Positions 5,243-5,966 of a DNA stretch of 5,966 nucleotides are shown in pieces. Below the pieces are notes generated by a model. The model saw only the letters and a list, made by a program, of their open reading frames with translations. It made no database searches and had not been told where the DNA came from. Each line of letters starts with the position of its first letter. The stretch's first letter is position 1. A program made the translations under genes and the position numbers. Origin of the DNA: Dehalococcoidia bacterium UBA5748 (GTDB lineage Bacteria > Chloroflexota > Dehalococcoidia > Dehalococcoidales > UBA5627); NCBI GenBank assembly GCA_002419135.1, contig DIFM01000048.1, forward strand, positions 1 through 5,966, read 5' to 3'.

Positions 5243-5776
5243 GTGGCAAAAGATAGCCTCGATACAAAAATAACGGAAGCCGTGATTTACAATGATAGGA
5301 ATCATCAATCTACTCACCGTTATGAAGTGAATGCCGAGCGGTATAAAAAAATGATTGGGGGTGCTGAAGAGGGTTTTTTGTTGTTTGACAGCAGCGGGGG
5401 AATCATTGATGTAAACGAATCTCTTTGCAGCATGCTCGGTTACAGCCGCCAAGAGATGCTTTCTATGACTGTGTTTGATTGCGGGATGGGATTGGCTAAT
5501 AGCCCGGAGAAATTGGTGAAAACGATTAACCAGATAAAACAACTTGGAGGTATTCATAATTATGACTCACAGCTGAAGTGCAAAATAGGTATAGTTATCG
5601 ATGTTATAGGCAGTATACAATTTCTGGAAATTGATTCCGGGCTCATATTTTGTTTTTTCCAAGATGTTACCGAGCATAAAATGCTGGAACGCAGGGTTGA
5701 AGAATCCGAACGAAAATATCGGGAATTGTTTAATGAAGCGCCCATTGCGATTCACTTTCACCGGAGGCCAACCTGA
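5243..5776 (+). CDS. PAS-domain signalling protein, broken in its second PAS domain
   Basis: The frame encodes 177 residues from a GTG with a strong ribosome binding site. Residues about 33-145 form a PAS domain (AEEGFLLFDSSGGIIDVNESLCSM begins at 41, then LGYSRQEM at 65-72 and FFQDVTEHK at 138-146). A short helical linker (about 145-160) leads into a second PAS start, ERKYRELFNEAPIAI (156-170). The frame then reads HFHRRPT and stops, losing nearly all of the second PAS domain and any kinase or cyclase output domain. The sequence past about 5750 is antisense to an IS256-type transposase relic, so the gene appears cut by a rearrangement rather than naturally short. No signal peptide or membrane span is present, suggesting a cytosolic sensor. 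The original output domain may lie beyond the window or be lost. Whether the truncated protein still functions is unknown. Confidence 0.75.
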   Translation: MAKDSLDTKITEAVIYNDRNHQSTHRYEVNAERYKKMIGGAEEGFLLFDSSGGIIDVNESLCSMLGYSRQEMLSMTVFDCGMGLANSPEKLVKTINQIKQLGGIHNYDSQLKCKIGIVIDVIGSIQFLEIDSGLIFCFFQDVTEHKMLERRVEESERKYRELFNEAPIAIHFHRRPT

Positions 5777-5966
5777 AATCGATAAACTCTCTCTTCCCGG
5801 CCTGTGTTATACCATAACAAGCCAATACAGGCCTTTTTTTACCCCTGTCAATGTTTTCGTTTTTAACGCGATGCCGTCAAAGAACAGGTAAATATAGTTA
5901 TCGGTGATAGTTCTTCTGTGATAGTTGTCCACCTCACGATTCAGACTGCAACAAATATTCGATACG
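5742..5966 (-). pseudogene. IS256 (mutator)-type transposase relic, frameshifted, internal fragment
   Basis: Read leftwards from the right edge, one frame gives REVDNYHRRTITDNYIYLFF followed by DGIALKT and TGVKK, the region around the first catalytic Asp of IS256 transposases. At a run of seven A (5840-5834) the similarity moves to another frame, KRPVLACYGITQAGKREF then IDFRLASGESESQW. One extra A would restore a continuous protein. Similarity ends at about 5742, a stop follows four codons later (5732-5730), and the rest of the catalytic core is missing. The N-terminal part lies off the window. It abuts the broken PAS gene. It has the same orientation as the element at 1-222, but the two visible parts do not overlap in the protein, so identity between them cannot be tested here. 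Confidence 0.75.

Noticed and set aside
5631..5891. 86-codon plus-strand frame past the PAS gene
   Set aside because: It is mostly antisense to the transposase relic and has no start signals.
1..5966. Composite transposon made of the two IS256-like pieces
   Set aside because: The right piece is an internal, frameshifted fragment with no terminal repeat, and the two pieces cannot be compared because they cover different parts of the protein.

Overview
The window reads as a stretch of bacterial chromosome with moderate-to-low GC (judged by eye, not counted). The genes use strong GGAGG-type ribosome binding sites. The fused AmmeMemoRadiSam operon and the style of insertion sequences and short repeats suggest an anaerobic environmental bacterium, possibly of the Chloroflexota/Dehalococcoidia type. 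That placement is a low-confidence inference; no rRNA or marker gene is present.

Layout. Positions 1-222 are the 5' end of an IS256 (mutator)-like insertion sequence read leftwards: a transposase N-terminus (1-125), a leader that can fold over its own Shine-Dalgarno site, and a terminal repeat ending at about 222. At 223-392 is a truncated copy of a small membrane-protein gene with its promoter. The same 170 bp, with one mismatch, recurs at 3253-3422, where the gene is complete (3322-3519, 65 residues). The truncated copy runs into what looks like the first codons of a second, unrelated transposase on the minus strand (about 393-478). Positions 479-772 are non-coding and hold a hairpin, a six-unit 24-bp tandem array (578-721) and another hairpin.

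The core is a two-gene leftward operon: a radical SAM enzyme (2095-3120) coupled through an ATGA overlap to a fused MEMO1-like/AMMECR1-like protein (773-2098). Together they carry all three components of the AmmeMemoRadiSam system. The two direct repeats lie on either side of this operon, so recombination between them would remove it cleanly and leave one intact small gene.

Rightwards follow the intact small membrane-protein gene, a 14-TM-type MFS drug exporter (3653-5038, TTG start) and a PAS-domain signalling gene (5243-5776). The PAS gene breaks off just inside its second PAS domain, where it meets an antisense, frameshifted relic of an IS256-type transposase (about 5742-5966). The window is therefore a small block of ordinary genes bounded and partly broken by mobile-element debris. 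No complete new defence or mobile system is visible. The most unusual items are the repeat pair around the AmmeMemoRadiSam operon, the 24-bp palindrome-bearing array, and the transposase leader hairpin.
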